A stretch of DNA of 64,000 bases from Diorhabda sublineata (lineage: Eukaryota; Arthropoda; Insecta; Coleoptera; Chrysomelidae). Shown here one piece after another: positions 9,901 to 21,718 of the stretch (the stretch's first letter is position 1; each line of letters opens with the position of its first letter). The position numbers and the translations under genes are program-made. The notes below the pieces were generated by a model. It saw only the letters and a list, made by a program, of their open reading frames with translations, did no database searches and was not told the DNA's origin. The stretch spans positions 40,810,294 through 40,874,293 of the forward strand of contig NC_079474.1 of assembly GCF_026230105.1 (NCBI RefSeq), written 5' to 3'.

Positions 9901-11819
9901 TGCAAAACGTGTAGGAAGGTAGATTATCTTTTTCTCTCTACATTGTGAACTCCGCTAATCATAGTGAAGCGCCAAACTGTCCTTACCATTCGAGGAATTG
10001 CCCCTTGCAGTAAAATGACCAATACTGGTATAATCGAAAACTTTTGCAGTTAAAAAAGTAACTGGTCTGAGTTATGTTAATGGTTGATTCGGAAACTCAA
10101 TCCTTTAGCAACGTTCATTTCAAACATGAATTAAGATAGGAATTTTCACGATAAGTTTATAATAATGTTATCAAATTCAGACAAAATGAATGTATCAACA
10201 ACTCAAAAGATGAATCAGTTCATTAGCTTGCTGTTATTGAACTATCTAAATATGGTGAAAACGTATTGATGTAAATCAAATTAGATTAGATTAGAATAAT
10301 AAAAAATTCCATAGATTAGAAGCTCCGGATTAGATATATGAACAAAATTCACAGAAGTTGAAGGAAATCACAACAAAAAACAAGTACAAACTTGAAAAAA
10401 AAAATATTAAAAAAAAATAATTTTGATATCCATATTCATAGTCCAGATAGCTAACTTACCGTGAATTTAATGGCGATTTTATTTCTCCTATGGTAGTTAT
10501 GAGTATAATTATCCTGTTTCAAATATTCTTTTCGTTCTAATTTACATAAAATGCGACTGTTTTGCATATTCAAAGCATTTAGATTATTTTATTTGAATTT
10601 ATATTTTGTTTTCTATTATGTGAGAAATTAAAAACCTCAACAAGTGAAATTGTTAACTTCGCTATATTGTGTTTAATTCAAAAGCCGTAAGCTTGCGGCT
10701 AGCATGTATCATAAAGTATTTAATGTAACAATGCTCTAAACCAGAGTGAGACAACCTAAAATTAAATTTAAACAGAAACTTACTTTCCCGTCTCGTAAGT
10801 CGCGTTCACCGTTTCGTACGTAATGATCCTATCGCATACGAGTCGACTGCGCCAATTTTATGCACAAGCATGCCCTTTGTTGTTCACAATAGCAGCCCTG
10901 AAGACCGGAGAACTTTGCGTGGGGTGGAATTGGGGGTAGGGGGCAATCTAGTTTAGTGTTCATATACTTTTCCACTTTTCTTTTTTATTGAGAGGCAATT
11001 TCGAGACCAAATTGAAATCTTTGTATTCCCGAGTTCGACGTGGAAGCCTCTCCAAGTCCGATATCTGATCGGATTATGCTTGCTGCTTGGAGGCCTCCTC
11101 GGGAACAATTTCAGCCTTACTTGCCAGAATCATGTCGAGGCAGTAGCGTATCCGATAATTTTTTTTTTCAAACGATAACAAATCAAATCAAATAACAATA
11201 TTTTATTTATCTAATATTCTTATTTATTGATTTTACTTTTATTAAAATGGAAAATAATCTACTTAAATATATTATAATTGGATATGATTATTTGTTAAAA
11301 ATAACTAAAAGCTAAATTTCCACAATATAGAGTTCATGGTCAGCCTTGAGCCAAACATAATACTTTAAAACTCAGTTACTTTTCACCAGTATATGAATTT
11401 CGTATTTGATAAAAATTCTACACCCGATATCGTCTACGACCGTACTTCTCTCACAGATTTTCACTAGTAAAATATGGTAATATGTACTGTCCATACTCTC
11501 TGGTGTGCTGCATGGAAGTATTCTCGAGCCCAACCCATACCTATCATTGATAGCAGTCATTGGCGATCACATGTACAAAACCAGATAACCATCTGCTGCA
11601 AGAATGAAAATAGGAAGATTTCCTGCAGTAAGAATAAATGGTCAGGAACTGCGAATAGAAAGGAATTTGAATACTCGGTAATCCATTTATATAATCACCC
11701 AAATTGGGGCACATATCTGAAGCCTAAAATTAGGATTGACACCCAAGATTTATTAGTTTTTGATTCCTATAGATTCAGATTCGGGACACAAACATTGTGA
11801 GTATCTAAGGGTTTCAGTC
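9901..11819. other. Intronic sequence with a GC-richer island at 10780-11170
   Basis: Most of this stretch is featureless. At 10780-11170 the base composition is clearly more GC-rich and holds two things: TGGCGCAGTCGACTCG on the minus strand (10839-10854), which resembles a primer-binding site next to an LTR, and a compound inverted repeat at 11043-11098. I could not find a matching pair of LTRs, so no LTR element is called. Confidence 0.4.
11043..11098. repeat. Compound inverted repeat
   Basis: Outer arms GAAGCCTCTCCAAG (11043-11056) and CTTGGAGGCCTCC (11086-11098) pair imperfectly. Inside, TCCGAT (11057-11062) and ATCGGA (11068-11073) form a perfect 6-bp stem with a 5-base loop. Confidence 0.6.
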
Positions 11820-12035
11820 CAAGATATTGAGACACATATTCAAAGCCTTATGGTATGTTCCTAACCACGATGTTAAAGTACCCATATTAGAAGCGATAAT
11901 CATCTCTGGTCGTATTACTTTGAAAACTAGAGTTCCAGCCAAATTAATTAGCTAACAATTTTCTTCTGTAGTCAAGAAACAAAAGGTCAAAAAAACTCTA
12001 TCCACGCCATAATTAACTCCGTAGGGTAGTTTCTA
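11815..12035 (+). pseudogene. LINE (Jockey-like) ORF2 C-terminal fragment
   Basis: The frame reads LRHIFKALWYVPNHDVKVPI then LEAII and a broken tail with KKQKVKKT. This matches the region downstream of the RT thumb in Jockey-type LINEs (K-x-L-R-x-x-x-x-A-P-W-Y-V-x-N-x-x-x-x-x-D-L-x-I-P). It is short, with stops, and isolated from any upstream RT motif. Confidence 0.65.
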
Positions 12036-13066
12036 ATAAAAATACACCATTGAGTGCGCTTCTACTGTGTCATTGTTTGTCAAATTTGTTACTTATCATT
12101 CCATGAAAAATATATTATAACAATGAAAAAAATATTTTTCAATTTGATAATAAATCATAAACTGTTGATATTGTAGGTATTTCAATCTATAAAAATAAAA
12201 CTTTGATAATGCATGTAATCATTTGATTGTAATTACAGGAAATTCGTCACCACTTAACACCAAACCAAGTCTAATCGAACAATTAACATATTTAATCAGT
12301 TCTACTGTTAGATTTATTGATGCTGCTTCGCGAAAATTGTACTGCGTGAAAAATTACCCATATTCGAGGGAAAACTCTGCCAAACACGTAATGCATATAT
12401 CTTAATAAATATAATCCGTGAACAGAAATATTGGATGTGTTGCCAAACCGAATTAATCAAGGAGCATAAGAGTTGTATACACTCGTATATATTATTTTGG
12501 CTTGTACTACACTGGAAGAATATTGGTGCATATGAACCATTTCCACTATTGTTTATTGGCAACTTGATATTCTAATCATTTTAATAAGAAAATCTAATTA
12601 GTTTTCTCAGTGTATGAAAGAGAATTAAAGATCATTACCTCTCGTTCTAAAGTTAATTCAACCGCTATAAATACATTTGCGTCTGGCATTAGTGCAAGTT
12701 GCTACTATACGTTTTTGTTTCTAAATTGTATTTATATTCAACTAAAATGTTGTCAGATTAGAATTAGTTATTAAATATACACCAAACATCAACTGAATAA
12801 CAATATCACAATCAAACATAAATAATTACCTGAGTATTTGAGGTGAATGTCGACTTAAATAATATTTTTCTACGTCCGTTATAATAATCACGTTTTTTTC
12901 ATTCATTTGCATTTCTGAATCGGCCAAAAAGCGTGAAAAAAAGTGCCCTAACGTGTCATTTTTTGACGTAATTGTAAAATTGTTCTATTAAAATATTGGG
13001 CCGTGAACGCTTTCTTTCTCATGTGAATTCGTTTGTCCAATAAACTGTCACACATTTATTTCTTGA
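12036..13066. other. Intronic sequence; right part likely 5' flank of the Crypton-like element
   Basis: The first 850 bp shows nothing recognisable. The segment from about 12940 (GTGCCCTAACGTGTCA) up to the ATG at 13085 probably belongs to the Crypton-like element, but I have no second copy of it here to prove the boundary. Confidence 0.4.
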
Positions 13067-13084
13067 GTGTTATTATTTTTCGTG

Positions 13085-13885
13085 ATGGAGAGTAATAGTG
13101 AAAAAAGTTTAAACTGCACACCAGAATTTGTTGTTGAATCCAGGGAACAGTATTTGAAGGAATATGATTCTTTTATGGAGGGGCATACTAAAAAAGATAT
13201 AAACAGCTTTATAGCAAGAGTGTTACTAGCTTACATTGAAACTAAATCCAAAATGTGGAAATCCTCAACACTTTTGTCGACTTATTCAAAACAGAAAGGC
13301 ACTCTAATAGTAAACGATGTAGACATCATTAAATACTCTAAACTCATTGCATATTTAAAAAATAAATCAGTTGGCTATAGACTCAAAAAATTTAAAACAT
13401 TTGCCCGTGAAGAAATTAATAAGTTTCTGTTGCAACCTCCAGACGATCAATATCTCATGCATAATGACAGCAAAAAATTTTAATGTAAGCTTAGATATTA
13501 TTTGTAACTTCTTTCGGGTTGCTTTGATATTCGGAATCACATGAGCTCTGCGGAGGGAGGAATTATATAAAATAAAGTGTAACGATATTGATAATACCGG
13601 AAATGTTTTAATTATCACAGTACCTGATACAAAAACTTAGGTTCAACGTCGATTTACTGTTATTGGTGAATTATCTGACAACAGATTAAACTTTATAAAA
13701 CATTTATAAAAAAAAATAAGAACCAACGACCCACAAATGTCAAAACAGATCATGCAAAACCCAAGCTGTAGGTATCAATACCTTTTCAAAAACTCCCTCG
13801 CTTATCGTAACATATTTGAATTTACCTAATCCAAAAAACTACTCTGGGCACACATTTCGAAGGTCTTCGGCGTCTCTATGGAATT
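13085..13885 (+). pseudogene. Crypton-like tyrosine recombinase, copy 1
   Basis: From the ATG at 13085 a 132-codon frame encodes an N-terminal helical core-binding domain (LLAYIETKSKMWKSSTLLS, then SKQKGTLI and YRLKKFKTFAREEINKFL). After a frameshift near 13490-13515 it continues as RVALIFGIT, a stop, ALRREELYKI: the catalytic-Arg block of tyrosine recombinases. TKTKVQRRF-like sequence holds the beta-hairpin Lys region. A third frame has VGINTFSKTPS and SGHTFRRSSAS, the H-x-x-R box (His codon at 13849, Arg at 13858). The sequence then decays before the catalytic Tyr. Cryptons are DNA transposons that move by a tyrosine recombinase. At least two frameshifts and one stop make this copy dead. 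A second copy lies at 37290-37865 (-). Confidence 0.82.
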
Positions 13886-14379
13886 GCCGCCTACCTACCA
13901 ACTTGTGAAAAAAAGTATTTCTTCACTCACTTGTTGGATAAATAAGTATTTAAATATTTTTGCCCCTTTTTTGTTGGAATACTGTCACTACTGTCACTGA
14001 TATCAAAAAACTTCGAGTACCTCCCACTGAAATATTTTTTATTAATAAAATCAGTAAACCCCAAGAAATGTTTTGTCTTTTTTCTCTTGTTAAAAAAATC
14101 ATCAATAGCATTAAGTGCATTCGAAACAATAAATCAAAATAAAAAGACATTTTGGTACATTCCTTTTAATTAATTGATCATTTAAAATAGTCTTATTGCA
14201 CTATTCATTTAGTCCATAAAAGTACAATGTCTATTTTACAATTTTTTTCTTTCATAGTTATCTAGAGAATATCTTTCTTCCGGAATATTTCCGATACCTC
14301 AATACATACTTATTTTAAATATCAAGTTCGATAATGTTCAATAAAAGATCAAAAATACGATCTATTTATTAAAAATGTA
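13886..14379. other. Intronic sequence, nothing recognised
   Basis: It may include the 3' part of the Crypton-like element, but I see no motif. Confidence 0.4.
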
Positions 14380-14865
14380 AAAGGTCAACTAAAAAAATAC
14401 ATATCCTATCCCTGTATCAAGGACTGACAGCATTTCTTAAAAGCGTCTCTCAGAATGGCTTTCATTTGCATTCTCAATACAAGCAATTTGCATTTTAGCT
14501 CTTAGTTTATTTTTAGAGAGAGCCAGCAGTGGTACGATGTTAATCACGAAAATCACGACTTGACTCATTTGGTGCTTTGTCATAATAAAGAGGAATACAT
14601 TTTTCAGGTCTCTTTCTTCATTTATGGTTTCGCAAACTTTCTAATATCCTCTTGTTAAGTATAACCTTGATGGTCGACTTTCAATACGGACTTTTTTAAA
14701 GCAAGTCACTGGTAAATCCAACTTTCATGTCCATTAACAGTTTTGGCAATGTGATCCGGATCTGTATGACTTTTCATTTTATTCCTTAGTCAAAAGCTTC
14801 GGAAAAAATTCGTTTCATTTTTTCACTAAGCTCTCGAATATTTCTCATTGGAACGAAGAAATTTA
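14380..14865 (-). pseudogene. Mariner transposase fragment (central and C-terminal part)
   Basis: Minus-strand frames give AKTVNGHESWIY (first catalytic block, normally T-G-D-E-S-W-I-Y; Asp is His here), RKRPEKC with a degraded LYYDKAPNESS (normally HHDNAPAHTS, second catalytic Asp) and NKLRAKMQIACIENANESH plus RRFKKCCQSLIQGW (the C-terminal K-L-K-x-x-L-K-G-x-x-F-x-x-x-E-x-I region). Order and spacing fit one mariner ORF. The third catalytic block (SPDLAPCD) is not visible. Several stops are present. Confidence 0.7.
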
Positions 14866-15185
14866 TGAACTTGAAAATTTTCATCTGTATGTACTATCAA
14901 ATGACGTCCCGACTATTCATTGTCTTTATATTTTCCATTTTTAATTTTATCACTTTTATCACTTGTAAGCAGTGCTTAAAGTTACTACATCATTACCTTA
15001 GACAAATTTTTACAGTTTATGAGCTCATTATCAATATTAAAACGTTGTCGAAGATCCATTTTATATTGATAGTAAAATTTAGACTTAGATGGGATTTACG
15101 GTAATTCACATCCATTTTGAACTCCACCTGAAGTAATTAATAAGAATTGAGTGTGAAACGTAAATATAAAACTTTGAGTCTTGTT
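14866..15185. other. Intronic sequence, nothing recognised
   Basis: A 79-codon + strand frame (14865-15104) is hydrophobic by composition and shows no motif. Confidence 0.4.
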
Positions 15186-16435
15186 CAATAATTACAAGGC
15201 AAGCAATGGAGATTAGTACGATCATAAAGGAAAAAAATTGAGAGTGCTCAGAGCTTGTCGTGCAAATGACGGAGAGTTTGCCCAGCTTCGAGGAGTACTT
15301 ATTAAAGTGGTTTAAATAGTGCCGTTATTAAAATTTCAACATTAGTGGGCCATTTTTACAAGAAAAAGCTGGAATGTATTCGAAGTCTTTAGGATTTAAT
15401 GATTAAAGAGCAGCAATGGATGGTTGCAAAAATTTAACCATAGGCTTGACCTTGTTTTCAAAAAAGTTTGTGATGAAAGTGTAATTCTTGCAACTTGCAA
15501 CAAATAGACAAGCGAAAAACTAATTTGAGGTTTGTTACGTGATTAAGACACTGAAAACATCTTTAATGCAAATGGAACAGTTCTATTACTGTCTTCTTGA
15601 TAAAAATTTAAGGGTGGAACGCATAGCAAGAAACATACTTGCTGTAGGCATGACAGGTACTCTCACCTCTACTTATTGGAAAATCAATTGAACCTCGCTG
15701 TTTTTCAACATGTAAATCGCTGCCATAAAAATATGAAGCGAATGGATGACTTCTGGAATCATCCGAAACTGGCTCATCGATAAGAAAATTACTAAAAAAG
15801 AAGAAAGATCCTATTATTCATAGATAATTGCACGGTACGCAAAGTTATAAATCAATAAATGTGAGTTTTATCTTCTAAGAACAAATCAAAATTAGACCCA
15901 TTGGATCAGGGCGTCATCAAAAATATTAAGTCATTGTACCGTATTGAAGTTTGTTGCAAAATATGGAAAAAAAGAAAGATTATCTTATGGATGTATTACA
16001 AGCCATACGAATGACTAATACAACTTGGCGAAATGTGAGTGCTACTACTATAAAAACAGTTTTGCTCACTGTGGTTTTTCTTCGTCTTTAATCGAAGAAA
16101 TTAAAGATATTTCTGTAGAACCTGCTGAAGCTTAAAATACAGCAGTGCGCGGGGTATGTTTCGAGGATTATTATTACATGTGACGATGAAGTAATGACTG
16201 CTGGAATATTATCGGACGAAGAGGTTCTCAATTCAGTATCTCAGAACAATGAAATAAAAGATTTCACAGAAGATAAAAATAATGTAACATACATCTTATT
16301 GGTTTCCATTAGAGAGGCAAGAATAGCACTAAATACGTTATATAATTTGATAGAACAAATAAGTAAGTGAGAAGACAAAGAATATGCTGCTCTTTGTGCT
16401 CTAGACTTTTTAAATTAATTTTTGGAATAAATATG
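15186..16435 (+). pseudogene. Pogo/Tigger (jerky-like, DDE_1) transposase
   Basis: Segments in order match a pogo/Tigger transposase: EEYLLKWF and ISGPFLQEKAGMYSKSLGF (CENP-B-type DNA-binding region), a broken Trp-Leu region near 15420, then the catalytic core with a GMTGT-type stretch, IGKSIEPRCFSTCKSLP and KYEANG, DNCTVRKVIN at 15823 (second catalytic Asp), LDPLDQGVIKNIKSLYR around 15893-15945, and NTTWRNVSATTIKT near 16015. These correspond to the family's I-G-K-S, K-A-N-x-K-A-W-M, D-N-C-x-A-H, Q-P-x-D-Q-G-V-I and W-x-x-V-x-x-x-T-I-x-x-x-W blocks. Many stops and frameshifts interrupt it. Length (about 1.25 kb) is close to that of a full-length ORF, so this is an old, nearly complete copy. 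TIRs were not identified. Confidence 0.85.
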
Positions 16436-18191
16436 TCTATTATCTATGTAATTTGAATTCGTATGTGTATGTATATGTTTTTTTCTTTCTGGTCACTCTG
16501 TTCCTAACTCGAAACCAGTTGTCTCCCATCTCGAAATGTAATTCGAAAACTACGTAACCCAAATTTTTTTGCCTCTCCCTTGGAGTTCCAGTTATAGATC
16601 TTCTAGTGTGTATTCACGTTGATTTACTTCTAGATATTATCAAATGTCTGATGTTGATTCATAACTTGTTATAAATATATCATGAAAAACATTCGTTCAG
16701 TTAATATTTTTAATAAGTTGAATAGCAGGTTGGTAAATAGGCCAATTATTGAACCTTACTCACAGCCCAATTAAAATTGAATAAGTGTTACAGTTAAGTT
16801 CAACGGCTGCGTATTTTCTTTTGAATAATTCTTTCGTCATACTAATTTTGAGAATACGTAAATCATCTTTGTCATTTTTTTGGGGATTTATCAAACATTT
16901 ATCAAATAACAATTGAATAGCATATATCTTTTTAAAGTTTTTTTGAAACGAGTATTACAACTAACTAATTGGTTAGCGTTCATTATTTTTGTACACCGTT
17001 TGAGGTTTCACAATTACTCATTTCTTTCTTCCGGGGGTCTTTAAAATCACAGTCTAAATGGTCTAAAATACAGGTAAAAAGTATTGGACTGGTGAGGAAG
17101 TTTTGGCTGGTATTCAATGTGTTTTTGAAACGGCATCTCATCAAAACTTTAACAGTAAAAATTACCAAATTAACTTATAAAGTAAATTTATTAAGACTTT
17201 CAGAAGTATCATTCCTAGTTACGATATTTCTTAAAACAAAGGAATTTGGAATAATGAAACGGAAAACATAACGGAATTGACGTTTCTAATGAATACAAAA
17301 AATAATGATATTAGTACATTTACACATGAAAATGCTGTAAAATTATAACAGACAGGAAGTCTGTTATATTTTTCAACCTGTCTACCATCACTCAAGTTTT
17401 GAGTATAACCACCTGGGATTAACTGTATGTATAAAGTTAAAAGAGTTGGTTTAAATACACAGCATAATTATAACTTCCGTACTTTTCAATTCCGCAGACT
17501 TTATTTCAAACTCCCTTCATTTACACTTTTCTGTCAGAAACTTTTTGGGCGTTGTTTACAAACCTTTTCACCACAATTTACTTTTTAGCAAATTTTTCAA
17601 AGTAAAAACCAAACTCTATTCTACAAATGATTATACAGAATAAGCTATTGTTTAACTTCGAAAACTGTTTTCAGAAGAAAAATAATCGATATTTATAATT
17701 TAAAAAGTTCTAAACTTGACAAAAACCCTTTTCTGGATTTATGAGAGCCGTCGATAAAAATCTGTTACCTGAAGGCTCACTTGAAGACTCATTAATATTA
17801 ACAAGGTAAAATTCAAAATTTCAGCTTTTTTCCCAGCTTCTTTTCAAATATTCATAAATAAAGGCGTGAAATATCCATTAATGGAAAATTGAATTTACAC
17901 GGAATTCGGAATACAAAAAGTTGTTGTTGATTTCCGAATTTCAAATTTAGGAATAAAATGAAAAAAATATTGAAAATAGTAATTGAAGTTGAAATTTTTA
18001 GTAGGAATTTTTTTGTCCAGATAAAAGAGGTATTGAAAATTGAGTATAATTTGTTTGAAAAGCTCGATATTGTAAAATTTATCTACTATAGAACCACATC
18101 GTATCATATTAGAGAAAACCTTTTGATTTTCAACGGTGGGCGGTTATTTGTTTCCTTGAAATCATAGTAATATTTCAAAAATATCAAAAGC
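16436..18191. other. Intronic sequence; contains a perfect hairpin at 17344-17368
   Basis: I recognise no coding block. A 100-codon + strand frame at 16969-17271 shows no domain. Confidence 0.4.
17344..17368. repeat. Perfect 10-bp hairpin
   Basis: TATAACAGAC (17344-17353) and GTCTGTTATA (17359-17368) are exact reverse complements around AGGAA. No U-tract follows on either strand that would suggest a Pol III terminator. Confidence 0.75.
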
Positions 18192-18795
18192 TGAATAGCA
18201 GGGCTCACTGCAGGGACTTCTTTAAAAGATTAAAAATTCTGACTCTTCCTTCCTTATTCATCTTCGAATCCGTTTGCCTAATTCGTAAGCACGCTTCTCC
18301 AATTTCAGAAAGGTCGTTGCACGGCTACCCACTTAGGAACGCGGAGCACGACCTTTATCTATCTACTCCACGCTCAGAATTAGTTAGGCGCTCAATATTT
18401 AACAATGCAAAAAAATTGCACAATTGAAATCAAATCGATAATCATCTTTTCCCGCATTCCGCAATAATTTGAGGGCACATTTACTCGAAAGTGCCTTCTA
18501 CTCTGTAAATGACTTCTATTCTAATAATAATTTTTAATTCCGGGCATGCTGCATACTGGTTTAATTTTTACTATGGAGTTATATATGACTTATATACTAA
18601 TTATCACCTATTACTATTACCTATAATTTTGTAACTCATTGTACTTTTCTTGTGTATATTGAAATTGTATTTCATATGTTTTATGTTCATTTAGTTATTT
18701 TTATATTTTTGTTTTTTAGTCTTTACAAGCTTTTGTCTACAAATTATAACAATTTTTTTGACAATAAAGCATTTCTCTCTTTTAATCTTTCGGAA
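18192..18795 (+). mobile_element. LINE (Jockey/I-like) 3' end, copy B
   Basis: Aligned nearly end to end with copy A (from position 76 on): the GGCTCACTGCAGGGACTTCT block at 18202, the CGTTTGCCTAATTCGTAAGC block, the GCGGAGCACGACCTTTA block, and the same 3' tail with ACAATAAA and CTCTCTTT. It carries small indels relative to copy A. It is 5'-truncated within ORF2, as usual for LINE insertions. Confidence 0.85.
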
Positions 18796-19595
18796 ATAAA
18801 TTAATTATTCGATGATTTTCGAAATCTGGATAATCCCTTAAAAATTTCCAATGTTACCTCAATAGACCACGTAAATTAGTGTAAACGCCTAAAAAAGTGT
18901 ATTGATTTCCGTGGAAAATGTTTCAGAGAAAATAAAAACTTTGAATTTTCATCATTGTCAAAGAAATACATCATTGTATCACATCATTAATATACATTTA
19001 ATTACAATAATTATTGATAAATATCCAAATTTTGATTCTCCAGTTCATCTCCTGACTCGGCAATGCCTGTGATCTAAAAAGTAAAAACAACTGCTTGAGA
19101 TGAATGCATTTTCAAGATCATACCGAAAATTATACTAGAATTAAAAATTACGATGAAGTTTTTTTTGAAAAGTAACCAGTTTGTGTAGGAAACTCTAAAA
19201 ATATAGAGAATATGATAACAACATTTTTATTATGGACAAAAAAAGTAACGAATGCGAGGACATCTCCGTAAACTTTGAGATGCCACGGATTCGGAGCAGC
19301 TGGAGCTGGTAACATTTTTTTCCAAATCCTAACACCCTTACTACTGTGGTCAGATAACAGTTGAATTGCTGATATCACAAAGTAAGTAGTGGATCATACT
19401 ATTCGCCACCGAAATGTGATTTGTCGAGAAAACTAGTACCCATTATGATCTACTATAAGTTTAATGTGCGTTCAAGTGAACAAGAAAGTCTTGAACGGTT
19501 GCAGCGCTCATTTGGTTACGAAATTTTTCCACGAGCGATGGTGTTTCGCTGATTTAGATAATATAGAAAGGTACGGAAGAGAGTGAGATGCACCC
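18796..19595. other. Intronic sequence, nothing recognised
   Basis: No motif was found on either strand. Confidence 0.4.
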
Positions 19596-19599
19596 ATCA

Positions 19600-19885
19600 A
19601 GCAATAATAAAAGTTAATTAATTTATATGGGATTGTGTCTATAGCCTATTTTTTAAGAAGAGAAACAATAACAGGAGAGTATAACTAGTATCATTACTTC
19701 ATGAAGTGAAAGAAAAATTTGCAACAAAACGAATGCATTTGAAAAAAAAATGAACTGCTTTTCCGTCAAGATAATAATATTTTCACGCCGTATTAACCAG
19801 ATCTAACCCCCTGCGACTTTTCCTGTTTCTTAACTTCAAATATTCTGTTTCCTTAAAAATATGAAATTCTATTCATGTTAATATG
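19600..19885 (+). pseudogene. Mariner transposase fragment
   Basis: A broken frame reads RRETITGEYN, a degraded KKNLQQNEC, LLFRQDN and PDLTPCDFS. These match, in order, the mariner blocks K-G-x-T-I-T-G-E-Y-Y, the I-x-x-K-R-P-H-L helix, L-F-H-Q-D-N-A (second catalytic Asp) and Y-S-P-D-L-A-P-C-D-F (third). The stretch between the second and third blocks is shortened. Confidence 0.72.
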
Positions 19886-21495
19886 TAAATGTCGGCTATG
19901 AATCGAAATTTGTCAACTGAAAAGAGTATCATCTATCCATTATGAATAAGAAAAACTTATTAAAAGTTTAAATTTGAAGTGCTATAACTCGGATTGTTTT
20001 AATACTGAAAAGTAGTATCATTTTTAAGATTTGTTCTATTGAAATCTATAGACATAGATACAACTCTTTTGAAATTCTATTGAAAATTATTTTCCCGATT
20101 ATAAAACATACTGATACGACACTGAGCTCGATTTACTGGCTTAACGATTAGTTTTTACCTGCAGATCCACATCTGGCATAGGGAAAATCTTATTATGACG
20201 GTACCAACTTTTACGTGTGGCATTGACAGAAAAGTTGAAAAATATTTCCAATTATGTCGATTCCCGTATCTTATTCTGGAAAGTTTAAATTCAATGAAAA
20301 GATCAGATCATTTTTTCTTTGATTTTCCAACCCAGAATTTCAAAATTAAATTGCAAAGTTATGTACGTAACAGTTGGTCGATAGAGAACGATTGGAACCT
20401 GAGAACTGAACTGTGTCATCAAACATCAGTGATGTTGGGAAACAATTTATACTTTTAAGTTTTATTAGAAGCGAGTAGAATGTGACTATGTGGGAACGGA
20501 AAATATATAGATGTGTGGATTTGATTTAACGTGTGTACTTGAGTACGTTATAGTTATTTCGATATCAACAGCAGCTTACGATCAAGCATTTTATAATTAA
20601 CCATTATGCTACTACGACGCAAAATGGGGCTTATTCATTCGAATTCAAAAATTGAAAGGATAAAACGTATCTTTTAATCCTTGTTAACTTAGGATTTCTG
20701 GAATAGTTCATTTTCCAGCTACGTTTTGTATATTCCATTAAATCCGTAATGTTTGGTTGAATTTTTTCAATAATCCGCCGTTATTTCACGAATGTACTTT
20801 AGAGCAGCTTTTAAATGTATCATCACTATAGCAGAAATATAGGAACTGAGTATCAGAATTCGCAGTTACAAAAAAATGATTCTTTCACAATGAAGAGATT
20901 TTAAAATATCAGGAATTTATATTTTCATATTTCATTTCATATTCCTATGAAAACATTGAGATGTTCAGAAAAGTTTTTGTGGAGTGGATTGTGGATTAGT
21001 GATTCTAACTAAAAAGATATAGACTCTAGCAAAATATGAAAAAAAAATGATAACGTAGGTAATTTGTACATCACAAAGGTTTCATCTATTGACTATGACT
21101 ATGTGTTCGAAATTCTATCATAAATTGAAGATAAAGATAATATGGATGGCAGAAATATCTGTATTTTTGAGAAAATTCTAAAGCTATGGAGAAATTTCCA
21201 ACTCCGGCAATTCTATTCCAATCGTTGTTTAACTATCATCTATTTTCTCACAATATGTTTTATCTACTTGATTTGTAGCATTGTAATGTTTATTATTGTT
21301 TTGATCTTAATAAGAATCGTAATGTTTGGATATTGCAGTGTGTTGAAGTCCGATTTTTATGACACATTGATTTATTTATAATCTACTTCATTATATCGTG
21401 TTAAGTAAACGTGTTCAATGTTTTGGGAGTGGTTTAGTTTTGAAGTAGGTCTAACAAGAATTCTTGTGGCAGAAAAATTGTTGTATAGCTCGTCT
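19886..21495. other. Intronic sequence, nothing recognised
   Basis: About 1.6 kb without recognised motifs. Open frames at 20195-20458 and 21142-21381 have no domain signature. Confidence 0.4.
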
Positions 21496-21718
21496 ATTAG
21501 GTTATAATTTTCACACTACCACTTCATCAACACTCACAATTACACTGTATGACGCGCGTTTGATAACCAACTTATCGTCTTCAGATATTGAAGGTACACT
21601 AAAACCACTTAACTTGACTTACCAAATTTTCCTATCAAGGAAACTTTTTCTGGAAAAAATCATTCCGGTGGAAAAACCTCGTCGGCGGGAATCCTCACAT
21701 TTATTCCTAAACTTCTAA
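21496..21718 (-). mobile_element. PLE-associated terminal segment with hairpin
   Basis: On the minus strand the sequence CTGAAGACGATAAGTTGGTT continues ATCAAACGCGCG and is homologous to 33665-33765 (+). GATAA and TTATC (21562-21566 and 21572-21576) form a stem. It abuts the GIY-YIG coding repeats on the 3' side, as expected for the region just past the stop of a Penelope-like ORF. Confidence 0.65.

Noticed and set aside
16969..17271. 100-codon + strand frame and an overlapping frame with YWTGEEVLAGIQ
   Set aside because: No confident family; not repeated elsewhere in the window.
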